Below are positions 47,606 through 59,000 of a stretch of DNA of 64,000 nucleotides, piece by piece. Each line of letters opens with the position of its first letter. Position 1 is the stretch's first letter. Origin of the DNA: Adineta ricciae (Eukaryota > Rotifera > Eurotatoria > Adinetida > Adinetidae); NCBI GenBank assembly GCA_905250025.1, contig CAJNOJ010000202.1, forward strand, positions 124,001 through 188,000, read 5' to 3'. Below the pieces are notes generated by a model. It made no database searches. It saw only the letters and a list, made by a program, of their open reading frames with translations, and had not been told where the DNA came from. The position numbers and the translations under genes were made by a program.

Positions 47606-50281
47606 ATGAAAAACTCTCGTAAGGACATTTCATGGTTTTTACTGCATATCATGTGTAATTTCACGAATATTTCGGCAAGCTGGCCATCGATAAGCAATTC
47701 TCGCGTTCAATTATTTGGTCTGTTTGACAAAGCAGAAAACGCTTCTGAAATAACAGAATTCACTCTTCATTCTCGAGCAATGTTCAAAGCAGCTATTTTA
47801 CTTTCTCAACAGTATAATATTACCATCGCAGGACATTTTATTACTTGGCAAATGTCTTCAACCGATGGAAATACAATGGTAGCCCTTGGCGATACATGTC
47901 GAGCGATGTCTTCTTCCGATATTTTTGGTATTGTTGGCCCAGTGTTCTCGCAAGAAGCACATCAAATCGCTGATTTTGCCAATCTAAGTGGCATTCCTGT
48001 GGTATCCTATTCGGCGACTGATTTTGCTCTGTCCGATCGAAACAATTATCCAACTTTTTACCGTACAAGTCCATCGGATAATACCTTAGCATTGGCACTT
48101 GCAACGTTATTCATTCGGTACAACTGGACATCGTGTATCATTATTTATCAAAATGATGCATACGGTGTTGGTGGCACAAAGATTCTGAGCGAAACGTTTC
48201 TCAAATACAATATTGAAATAACGAATCTTATCGTTTTCGACGTTGTTACACTTTCAATACAAGGAAATTTGAAAAGTTCTCTGTCCAATAGTGCATCACG
48301 CATTGTAATTCTTTGGAGTGTGCTCACTTATATCGAACAGATTCTTCGATCTGCTCTTCAGGCCGATGTTGTTGGCCCACATTTTACGTGGATATTAACT
48401 TCAAGTATCTCGTTGGATTCGTTCAATCAAATTTATCATTCGAAATTGATTGGAATCCTCACAGTTGAGCCTGTCACCGGCTCGATTGTTGATGCACCGG
48501 TTAATACAACGCTGTTGAGCGCTGCTTATCAAGTTTGGAAAAAGTATGACCCTGAATCATTTCCAGTAACGACAAGAGTCAGTCCTTATGCACTATTTGC
48601 TTTCGACGCGACATGGGCTCTAATTCAAGCCTTACAAGAATTTTGTTCTTCGATCGAGAGTAGCTCGTCATCATGCTTATCTTATGACGGACCATCCTTT
48701 TGTTTCGATCGCCGTTTAGTTTATTCACATTCATTGTTAAAAACAATGAATTTACTACATTTTCTGGGTGTTTCAGGTTTGATTCAGTTCGATATGAACG
48801 TCACAGATCGATCTAATGGATCATACTATTATGTTCAGAACGTTCAGTATACTTCTGATCATATCAGTTTTACTCCTGTGTTAAAATATGATACATCGAA
48901 TGGCTGGAAAACATACTCAAAGACGCAGGTCATCATTTGGCCCGGAAATTCTTTAAATCCTTCCACGGGTCGAGCTATGCTCGCAGGTGTCACTCTACGA
49001 ATTGGCGTGATTGAATCGATTCCATTTACGATAGTCACTAATGTAGTAGACTCATCTGGACAAAATGTAACGAAAATAACAGGCTATGTACCGGATTTAC
49101 TTGAATATCTACGTGATCGTATGGGATTTGTTGCAGATGTACAATTAGTACCATCGAGTTTAAGCTATTCGGGATTAGTTCAAGCAGTAGCCAATGGCGA
49201 TTATGACATAGCCGTAGGTGACATCACAGTAACTAGTGCACGAAGAGAACTCGCAGCATTTTCTAATTCCATTTCGGATAATTCCATGCGCATACTTATA
49301 CGTAAAACAGCGACTGTTCCCGTTGATCTCTTGTCCTATTTGAAACCATTTTCACCAAATTTATGGTTGTTAGTGTTAACTGCCATGGTTTTTGCCAGTA
49401 TCATTCTTTGCATATTCGAACGAAAAGACAATGAAGCACTACAGAATCGTTCGATCATCTCATCCGGTGCTATGAGTTTGTGGTTTGCATTTGGAACTCT
49501 CGTCGGATATGGTGCCGACTTTCACGCTCAGACGGCAGCTGGACGCTTAATCAGTGTCGGATTGTATATGTTGAGTTTAGTTCTGGTTGCATCGTATACT
49601 GCTAATTTAGCATCGGATTTAACGATTTTGAAAACAAAAGATTTAATCGATGGAATCGACGATATGAAAAATGGCAAGATCCCATACAACCGGATAGGTA
49701 TTCGCGTTGGCACTGCAGGTGAAGATTATTATTTACGCGAAATCTCCGGTGGCAATCGAAATTTTTATTCTTTGAAATCTCGACAAGAAATGTATGATGC
49801 TCTACTCGCTGGACTTATCGATGCATCATTCATGGATTCTGGCACCGCTGAATACGTAACAAATAATATTTATTGTAATTTAACATTAATCGGGGAGGAT
49901 TTTGATAAAAGTGCATTTGGTATAGTTACACCAAAACAGTGGCTGTATGCGAAAGATCTTGATGTCAACATTTTATCACTAAGAGAGACAGGCATTCTTG
50001 ATAATTTGAAGAAAAAATGGTTTGAAGCGAAGCTATGTCCAACAGCTAATGAACCGTCAACCGCCTTAGGGCTTGAGTCATTAAGTGGCCTATTTCTTAC
50101 ATTTGCTATTATCTGTGTTATGTCATTGGGAGTATTCGTGTGGTACAATCGAGATACTGTGCAGAATTATTTGCCGGATATGCTAGCTCGCAAAATACTA
50201 TTACGTAGAACAGAAACTTATATCGTAAATTTTTCAATTAAGAATCAAACTTCAACATTATCTTCACCTCCTGGATCGTAA
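47606..50281 (+). CDS. Ionotropic glutamate receptor with potassium-channel-type pore
   Basis: Single exon, 891 aa from the ATG at 47606, a full receptor length. Order: hydrophobic leader, ANF-receptor domain (to about residue 440), and S1 from about 464 (LRIGVIESIPFT, YVPDLLEYL, DIAVGDITVTSARRELAAFS). M1 is about 587 (LWLLVLTAMVFASIILCIF), then the pore loop with T631-L-V-G-Y-G636. M3 carries SYTANLASDL, the family signature normally SYTANLAAFL. S2 includes FMDSGTAEY, and M4 is about 826-848. Residues of the S1 ligand site (Arg in SARRELA) are present, though the usual TxxR spacing is only approximate. The known Adineta vaga receptor AvGluR1 has a K+-type filter and is K+-selective; this gene appears to belong to that bdelloid type. 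It converges on the TPR gene, with only 91 bp between stops. Confidence 0.9.
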   Translation: MKNSRKDISWFLLHIMCNFTNISASWPSISNSRVQLFGLFDKAENASEITEFTLHSRAMFKAAILLSQQYNITIAGHFITWQMSSTDGNTMVALGDTCRAMSSSDIFGIVGPVFSQEAHQIADFANLSGIPVVSYSATDFALSDRNNYPTFYRTSPSDNTLALALATLFIRYNWTSCIIIYQNDAYGVGGTKILSETFLKYNIEITNLIVFDVVTLSIQGNLKSSLSNSASRIVILWSVLTYIEQILRSALQADVVGPHFTWILTSSISLDSFNQIYHSKLIGILTVEPVTGSIVDAPVNTTLLSAAYQVWKKYDPESFPVTTRVSPYALFAFDATWALIQALQEFCSSIESSSSSCLSYDGPSFCFDRRLVYSHSLLKTMNLLHFLGVSGLIQFDMNVTDRSNGSYYYVQNVQYTSDHISFTPVLKYDTSNGWKTYSKTQVIIWPGNSLNPSTGRAMLAGVTLRIGVIESIPFTIVTNVVDSSGQNVTKITGYVPDLLEYLRDRMGFVADVQLVPSSLSYSGLVQAVANGDYDIAVGDITVTSARRELAAFSNSISDNSMRILIRKTATVPVDLLSYLKPFSPNLWLLVLTAMVFASIILCIFERKDNEALQNRSIISSGAMSLWFAFGTLVGYGADFHAQTAAGRLISVGLYMLSLVLVASYTANLASDLTILKTKDLIDGIDDMKNGKIPYNRIGIRVGTAGEDYYLREISGGNRNFYSLKSRQEMYDALLAGLIDASFMDSGTAEYVTNNIYCNLTLIGEDFDKSAFGIVTPKQWLYAKDLDVNILSLRETGILDNLKKKWFEAKLCPTANEPSTALGLESLSGLFLTFAIICVMSLGVFVWYNRDTVQNYLPDMLARKILLRRTETYIVNFSIKNQTSTLSSPPGS

Positions 50282-50309
50282 ATTCCTATGTAGAAATTAT
50301 TTTATAGAA

Positions 50310-50315
50310 AATAAA
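50310..50315 (+). promoter_or_regulatory. Poly(A) signal of the glutamate receptor gene
   Basis: AATAAA 29 bp after the stop codon at 50281, inside the 91-bp gap to the convergent TPR gene. Confidence 0.5.
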
Positions 50316-50372
50316 GTTCTTGATTAGTGATGTAAGTGTCTCCTATGTATATGATGCGACTATCTCTGTGTT

Positions 50373-53035
50373 TTATAGTAAGCGACGGATTCTGTCCACT
50401 AGAGCTTGATTTTCTGCTACTTCGGCATGATCGGGACCATAGCCTAGACGAGCGCTGCTAACAGATTTTTCTGCATGTCTGACCGCTGCTGCATAGTCTT
50501 TGAGTTTAAAATAAATCATCGCTGTATTATAATAGGTGGTCGCCATTGACTGATGGTCAGGAGACGGCAATGATTCTCGAATTTTGAGTGACTTTTCGTA
50601 GAAATCAACAGCAGCTGAATTGTTATCTGTTGATGAATGTATTGCTGCAATATTTTGATAAAGTGCAGCCAATACAGGATCATTTGGTGGTAGTTTCTTT
50701 TCTCGAATCGCTAGCGATTTTTGATAGTACTGAAGGGCATTTGTTTTATCATCGATGCGACTGTAGGCGATACCAATGTTATTGTAATTGGTTGCTAGAT
50801 CAAGTTCGTCACTTGAGGGAGAATTTTCACGAACCGCCGCAGCCTTCTGATAAAACGAAATGGCTTTAGGATAGTCCGTCATGCTGAAATACACGGACGC
50901 GATGTTATTGTAGGTTGAGGCAAGTGTTGGATCATTTGCTGGAAGTTTTTTCTCTCGGATATCCAATGATTTTTGATAGTACTGAAGAGCATTTGTTTTA
51001 TCATCGATGCGGCTGTAGGCGATGCCAATGTTATTGTAATTGGTTGCTAGATCAAGTTCGTCACTTGAGGAAGAATTTTCACGAACCGCCGCAGCCTTCT
51101 GATAAAACGAAATGCCTTTAGGATACTCCTTCATGTCAAAATACACGGACGCGATGTTATTGTAGGTTGAGGCAAGTGTTGGATCATTTGCTGGAAGTTT
51201 TTTCTCTCGAATTTCCAGTGATTTTTGATAGTACTGAAGGGCATTTGTTTTATCATCGATGCGGCTGTAGGCAATGCCAATGTTATTATAATTGGTTGCT
51301 AGATCAAGTTCGTCACTTGAGGAAGAATTTCCAAGAACCGTAGCAGCCTTTTGATAAAACAAAATGGCTTTAGGATAGTCCGTCATGCTGAAATACACTG
51401 AAGCGATGTTACTATAAGTGGAAGCAAGTACGAGACTGCCGGTAGACAACTTGTTCTCACGAATGGCACGTGCTTTTTCGTGATATTCTAAAGCTTTTGG
51501 ATAGTTCTTCATTTCGTTGTAAGCTATACCGATGTTACTATAGGAAGTTGCCATATCTTTATGGTCCTCTGGAAGAGTTTTCCGCTCGATTTCTAGTGTT
51601 TTAGAATAACACGAGAGCGCTTTCTCGTAGTCTTTTAGCGCAGAATAAGTTATACCCATGTTGTTATATGTAACCGATAAACTACGATCGTTTTGAGACA
51701 ACGATTTCTTTAGTGTTTCCAATGCTTTTTCAAAATACGATAACGCTTCGGAATACTTTTTCATGACATTGTACACCGATCCGAGTTTGTTATAAGTTGT
51801 CACCATTTTATCTGATTGAGTTAATTGTTCAGTTTTCTGACAGATTTCAAGTGCTTTCTCGTACGAAGACAGCGCTGCTGTGTAGTCCTTCATCAGCTGA
51901 TAAACCGATCCAATGTTGTTGTGCGAAGTAACCAGGGATGGATGATTTGAAGGTAATGTCATTTCTTCAATCTCTAGCGATTTTTGGTAGCTTGATAATG
52001 CAGCTGATTTATTATTCATGGAATAATACACAGATCCGAAATGATTGTAAGTATTAGCAATACTTGGATGATTTTCTGGTAAAGTCTGCTTCTGAATTTC
52101 CAAAGCTTTTTCGAAACATGATAACGCTTCGGAATAGTTTTCCATTGAATCATGTACTGATCCGATACAGTTGTAGGTAGTGGCAATGTCAGGATGGTTG
52201 GCGGGCAACGATACAGTTTGGATTTGTTGTGCTTTTTGGTAGTACTCTAACGCTTGTTGATAATTTCGCATCGAACTGTAGACCGAGCCAAAGTTAGCAT
52301 AGCTTGACGCTAGATCTGGATGCTTTGGAGGAAGAGACCTTTCTCGGATATCAAGCGCCTTCTTAGAATAATTTAACGCCTCGGAATAGTTTCCCATATC
52401 TTTGTATATTCCGCTAATGTTACCATACATTGTTCCAAAATCAGGATGATTTGGTGGTACTCGCTTTCGGCGAATATCTAGTGCTGTTTCATAGAATAAA
52501 AGCGCTTTGCTGAAGTCCGCTAATGTTCTGTAAATTAGACCAATATTACCATACGTGGTAGCGAGTGCAGGATCATCAGAAGGAAGAGATTTCTTTTGTA
52601 TTTCTAACGCTTTTTGATATTCGGTCAGCGCAGATGTATAGTCACCTAGCGATTCATAAACACCGGCAAGATTATTATAGGTTGTTGCCAGTGATGAGTC
52701 ATCTGATGGCACGAACTCTAATTCGCTTTTAAGAGCTCTTTGATAGTATTCCAATGCTTTCTGATAGTCGCCCTTTTCAGCGAACACATACCCAAGTTGA
52801 TGGTTAAGATGCGCTTGTCTGCGCCAATTACCTTCATCTACAGAAGCAAGTTGTGCATCATATATTTCATGAGCGTGATTAAATTCGCCCATTTTAATCA
52901 TTAAGTGACCAAGTTTACTGAGTGGAGTACCTTCGCCCAGTTCTTTTTTCATGTAATCCGAGAGGATTTTCAAATCCGGATCATTATCGCTTGTTAGAGA
53001 TAAGTTCACTTGCCAGAATCGATCAACAAGTTGTT
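50373..53035 (-). CDS. Kinesin-light-chain-type TPR repeat protein, N-terminus lost at the N
   Basis: The minus frame is open from 53035 to the stop at 50373, about 887 residues. It starts inside a protein (QLVDRFWQVNLSL), so the true N-terminus lies beyond the N at 53036; residues read across the N belong to another gene's antisense. After a linker (SKLGHLMIKMGEFNHAHEIY) there are about 19 TPRs of 42 residues with the pattern ATTYNNIGxVYxxMxxYxxA and LEIxxKxLPxNHP. In bdelloids such arrays often follow an ADP-ribosyltransferase-like domain, and the linker fits that, but none can be seen here. The role is probably a protein-binding scaffold. Repeats 12-17 are three nearly identical 84-residue units, a recent expansion. 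Confidence 0.85.
50690..51450 (-). repeat. Three 252-bp tandem coding modules in the TPR gene
   Basis: The same sequence (for example GGTTGCTAGATCAAGTTCG) recurs at 50790, 51042 and 51294, exactly 252 bp apart, equal to two TPRs. The modules differ at only a few bases, whereas the other repeats of the gene are strongly diverged. Confidence 0.9.
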
Positions 53036-53036
53036 N
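53036..53036. other. Single N: assembly join
   Basis: One undetermined base separates two sequences that break within genes: the TPR gene (left, missing its start) and a fibrocystin-like gene (right, missing its 3' part). The antisense frames simply run across it. It most likely marks a scaffold join or a local misassembly of unknown true length. Confidence 0.75.
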
Positions 53037-56000
53037 TGTTATGCGATAGAAGTCCAACTTCAGCACGAACTTCGATAGTTGTTGCATTGAACTGAAGAAC
53101 AACGCCCAAATGGGTAAAGTCTAATGGTCTATCGAGTGTTAGCGTCCGTCCATCCGATGAAATATTTGTTACTCGACGAACTTCGCTCTCATTTTGACTG
53201 GCAAAATCACCAGTAGTAGCAATGATTATTTGACTATCGATTGTCCAGTTAACTGAATGTTGAAGAGTAATTATCGATGAACCACTTTCAGCTGTCATGT
53301 CTAATTTTGTCCACGTTGTGGTTGTCGTCTGCCCATGCATATCGAGTATGCCGTGACGTACGGCTAATACTTTCGCACCAACTACACACGCTCGAAATAA
53401 TCAAAACAACGTACGAGAAATAGAAACTCAATACTTACAAATAGGTAATTGAGTCGCTCGTAAATTTCCATACATCGTGATAATAGCACGATGTTGAAAT
53501 GGTTCTGTTTCAGTGCCGATTTGTAAACGCCCACCATTTACAATGATGATATATTCTGCATTCAATCTAATATCTTTTTCGTCAAAAATCAATGTAGCAT
53601 TATCGATCACTAATGCTTTCAGTATGGGTGTTGAAATATCTAAATAGACTGTAGTGCCATTTTCGATTGATACAATCGTGTCGGCTTCTGGTGGAACATC
53701 GCCACCCCATGTCCATGGACTTGACCATAAGTCTATGTAGGCGAATGTAACATCGCTGATAGCAGAAGTACTACCACCGAAATAGACGCGCACAGCTGCA
53801 TTTAGATTCGTTCGTAAATGAAAACCTGTTTCACATGTGATACTTGTTGAATTAACTGATACTACAGAACAATTTGCATCATCAATAGTCACTCTGGTCT
53901 CATTCGACGAATACCTGTAAACAAAATACGGAATACATATTGGAAGAATGATTTACACGAGTAACTCACGGAAAGTTAGTACCATTGATAGTAACTATCG
54001 TACCACCACCGGTTCCTCCTCGCTGTGGACTAATTGATCTTATTCTTGCTGTTAGATTTGCTGCATAAGTAAACATTTGACTTTGACTCATATCATCCAC
54101 AGTTACAGTTAAATTACAGGAATATGTTGTTTCATTCATTAATATATCAGGCGTTTCACAGACCATTCGAGTATTCGATGAAATTCGTACTGATAAACAT
54201 GGTCGATTACACATACGAACGTTTATGTTCGTACTGTTGAATCCATCACCTTCGATGACAATTAAAAGACTACTGCCGTAGCCTCCTTCCGTAGGTGATA
54301 TACGGTTCACACGGAGGTCATAAGTGTAGTAACGATCAGAGTTAGACATACCGTTATCAATCACATAGACAACTACTGGATGATGTCCAGCTGATTGATA
54401 TGGACTAACTGTGCATAGGATAGACATAACAGACATGTTTGTAATAGTACAGGGGAGATTTCCAACAAATACAGTCGTGTTTCCAACTATGAAATGATCC
54501 CCATTGATTGTAAGTGCAGTTGAACTATTGTCCGAAGTTGAATTTATAGATGTGACCATCGGTGTTAGTGAATTATTGTAGCTAAACAGAAGTGACGAGT
54601 CTAAAGTGATGTTATTCGTGATAACTGTGACGTTAGCCTGATCCGAACTGTTGCCTTGAGCAGGAATGATACATCGAATTTCGTTTACTGTTGCTCGAAC
54701 AACACGGCATGAATTTTCACCAATTATTACTTGAATATTTTCAATCGCGTTAGAAAATCCATTACCAAAGATGCTCATTTGAGCGCCACCGTAGATACCA
54801 GTCGTAGACGGTGATAAGCTGGATAGGATGCCTAGTGATGTGATATTGAGAGAAGAGATGACTTGTCCAATACCTAAATTAAGATTATTTGGTACATGTT
54901 CAATGCAACTTAGGATTACTAACCATCGATGAATGCTGTAACTTGATAAACACCCATCTCTACACCAGCGATTGAACAAACTAACGAATCATTTGTCATT
55001 TGGCTAACATTGCAAATATTGTTATTTATATACACACGTGCATGTATGTCTGTGGTATCGTTACGAGTGAGCAAATTTCGACCAGTAAAGGTAAGATTTG
55101 TCGAGCTATTAATGACTTGTGGAGTCACTGAATCAAGATACGGTGTTACACTTGTTGACCAAGAGAAAACACACGATGGCATTGAACACAGAATGCGAGT
55201 ATCACGAACTGTCACATTGACGGTGTAATTATAATTGACATATAATGGTCGTAGTAAAGTTTTGAATACAATTTTCGAGTAAGATACATTTGTAACGTTC
55301 GTATATTCAGTAGTACCAATAAATAAACGTGTGGATCCTGGAATGAATCCGACACCTTCAATTGTTACTTCGGTGCCACCATAGATCGAACCTATCAATG
55401 ATCAAAAGCAGTGCTATGATGAAATTTGACATAAGAAAAGAAGTGTTTACCAATCATGGGAGTAATGTTTAATATTGATGCCTCAAATATGAACCGTAAT
55501 TGACTTTGACTGTTCAAATAACCGTAACCACGACGAGCTACGCGAACAGTATAAGCAACGGTACCATTCAGCATTGAACCAGATGTTGTTTGACAGATAA
55601 GTTCAGTTGATGTCATATTTACAATCGGACAATGATAAGATGTGCCTATTTGAATATCATATTCACACATATTTCCAGAAAAGTTCGTTCCTAAATATAG
55701 TTCATTGCTTATCACGTGGATAAGGTGATGAAAGATCAACAGTACCTGTTATTGTCAACAAAGTTCCAATAATACCATTGGTAGGTGAGATCGAAAGAAT
55801 AGTGTCCGATGTACATTGGCTAACTAGGATCTGTGATGGTCCGAGAGATGATGCTGATGTTTGATTGCATAGATTTTCGTCGAAAATATTCGATGTACAT
55901 GATGCATTCGATGATACAGAAACTAAGTCGATCGTTAGGTCTACATTTAGAATTTTAATAGTTTGTTGTCAAACATACCTGCTGGTTTACAATAGAGACG

Positions 56001-59000
56001 TTGGCCTGTGTATATTGATGTTGGAGAACACCATGGCTGAGTATCATTTTCCAAAGTGCAGTTTGTATAAGTCATCGAATCATATGTAAATGGAAAGACA
56101 CATGCTTGAGCTAGATAGGAAACAAGTTAGTTCATTCATAGAAGAACAGCGTATCATACCGTTGCTTCCGTTTGAAACTACTTCAACCATCCATACGTCT
56201 GATTCCGATGGAATAACGTCGATGATGCCACGAATGGATATATCTCGATACGGTGTAATCGATGGTGACCAATAATAGTAAGTACCTAACGAATTGAATT
56301 GATAGGAAAATGTACCTGCAATACATACATATATGCACACAGACATTGTACTAAATGGTGTTTACCTGAAGAAGTTGCGCTACCAGAATCAAAGCCATTG
56401 ATAACTGGATCTGTACTATAAACGTTGGCTACTTGCTGAATTCTATATTGACGTGTCACAAGGCTCACTGACGAATCCCATTTCCAGGTAACAATGGCAC
56501 CTTGCTGTACTGTTTGTCGTTGAGGTGACCAAGCAAAACCAGGACCATATGATGGATGAACACCATCAGCTGTGATCGTTACTTGTTGGACAAAAGATGG
56601 TGCTTGACAATGTATTTGATTGGATTGCAGAGAAATGATGTCGCATGAAAGAAGACGATTGTTTTCGTTACGAAATTGAACCGATGTCCAGTTAGGGAAA
56701 TCAACACCGTCGATATAAACATCACTGCCGCCATATAATGAATTAATCGAAGGTTTAATTTGTTGGATATAAAATCGATATTCGATAGGAGTAGGAGATT
56801 GAACGAGGCCTGTTGACGTACTAATGATAATGGGATAAAGGCCGGGTGGTAACTGCGGTAAATCGATTTGAATCAAATTCATGTACGACGATACAATGGT
56901 AGCACTCTTGGAACCCACGTACACCGAGAAGGATTGATTTCCAAAGCCTGAGCCATTTATATTCACTCTCCCACCGGCCATTGTAACAACAGATGGTTGG
57001 ATAGACATAATAAAAGGTTGATTAGTTGAATTATATGTAAATAGTGTTGATGCATTGACCAACATTTGTCCATCAACAGCAGATAGAATAACCTGGTGAT
57101 CATTGTATGACGTAGAAGGAGGTACAATACAGCGAATCGACGAGAAATTCATCAATTGAGAGTTAATACACAACTTTCCGTCCACAGTAATAGTCGTGTT
57201 CGGTGAAAAGCCATTACCATCAATTCTTAATGAATAACCTCCGCCAATTCCTCCTGCTGGTGGATCAAACGAATGAATAGCTAGAGGGACATTAACTGTG
57301 AGAGTAGTATTGCTTGATGCAAAACCTTTATTAATAACATTAACTCGCACAATCTGTGAACCCGGTGGTGCATAGTTAATTTCACAAATAATATACGTTT
57401 GATTAGCATCGGTGACATTACATGAACCTTGTTTGCCAATCAATACTTTGTTTTCTTCTTTTGATGAACTAAATCCATCACCTAAAATGACTAAATGCGT
57501 TCCGTTTTGTTCTATTGATATAATCATTGGTGTTTGCGTCATCAAAACTTGGAACTGACAGCTGTTATTTAGATTTGAACAATACGATGCAAAGCCATTA
57601 ACAAGAACTTCAACCTAAAGATACTTGGTGAAGTAGATCACTAAAAATAGTAAATTCGATATCTACTTGTGGTGTATCATGACATGTTCGCATCATGTCA
57701 TTTGGAAGATCGTAAAAAATATTCCCGTCGTTGCCAACTTGCACTGACGACGAACGAATTGATAAACCTATCGGTCGTACATTTGTTGTATTGACAATTG
57801 TTATTCGTGGTTGTTGTCGCTTTGCAAACCAACTTATATTATACGAATAAGATGGACATATACCTGCACGATTCACTGATACATAGCCGATCTTATCAAA
57901 TGATTGAAAAAGATCTGCCATTTGAACAGCAGTTAATTTCACTGGGACTGATGCATAGGTTTCTCCGTCGAATTGAATGTCATATGTGCCCTCAAGTGGT
58001 TCAGATGTTTTGCTGAAAGATGTTACATTGGTGTACTAAATGATAAAAAAAAATAGAATTATCTTCAGGAACATCGAGCACTTACGATGGCAGGCAATGC
58101 TTTAATCAATGTTGGTGAACGGCACGTTGTGTATTGAAATGAAATATCAATTGTACGATTCAGTGGCGTATGTCTTATTTGGAGAGAATTGTATAAAAGT
58201 TGATATTTTGGATAAAATCGTCGAACGCCTTCGATTGACGAACTTTGACAGTAATATGTTTGATTCGTCGATGATAAACAAACCGGAAGATTTTCTTCGT
58301 TGATAATAATACATCGAGAATAACTTTCACCGTTGTACTTGAACGGGAAAGTGCAGGCATTTGATGCTGATTGATCACTGGACATAATTTTAGCCTCATT
58401 TTCATATCCATTGGGAATAGTTTTTCTTAATGTAACTGTGTCGAACATGACATCTTGGGAATCCGAATCGAGAAAAACATCTTGAACGATGATATAGTTA
58501 GCATACAAAAAGTAAGGGAAATATCTTTGAATTGTGTCTCGTAATGCAATACATGTGTAATGCCAATAGTTGTCGGAAATGAGTGATCGAGGTATTGACA
58601 ATGTTTCGGTGATCGATGAATCGAAATCGCGATCACTTTCGACTTTAAAATACATTGTAATATTTGACTTTCCTTGAGGAAGTTTGTATGCAAAACAGAT
58701 GTATTCAGCAGACTGATCTGAATTACCCGTGACTAAACTTGCCTCAACATTAGTAACTGTAGTTGCACCGCGACCACAAAATGCGCTTTCTCTAACGTTG
58801 AATGTGTCATCGTATGGAGAAAGGTTGCTTTCAAAATCATTTGCAATGATGATATCTGGATCTACGCTTTGATCATAGAGTGAGGGTGGACAACGAATGG
58901 TAAATAGCTGCTTGAATTCATTGACAAGCATTTGATTGGTCACAGATCTGTTTGAAAAATCCAAATACTGTGTGACTGCGCCGTCTAATTCCAAAGCAAT

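Noticed and set aside
53036-53102. N-terminal 22 residues of the TPR protein read across the N
   Set aside because: On the right of the N the sequence is the antisense-frame reading of the fibrocystin-like exon, so these residues are not part of the TPR protein.
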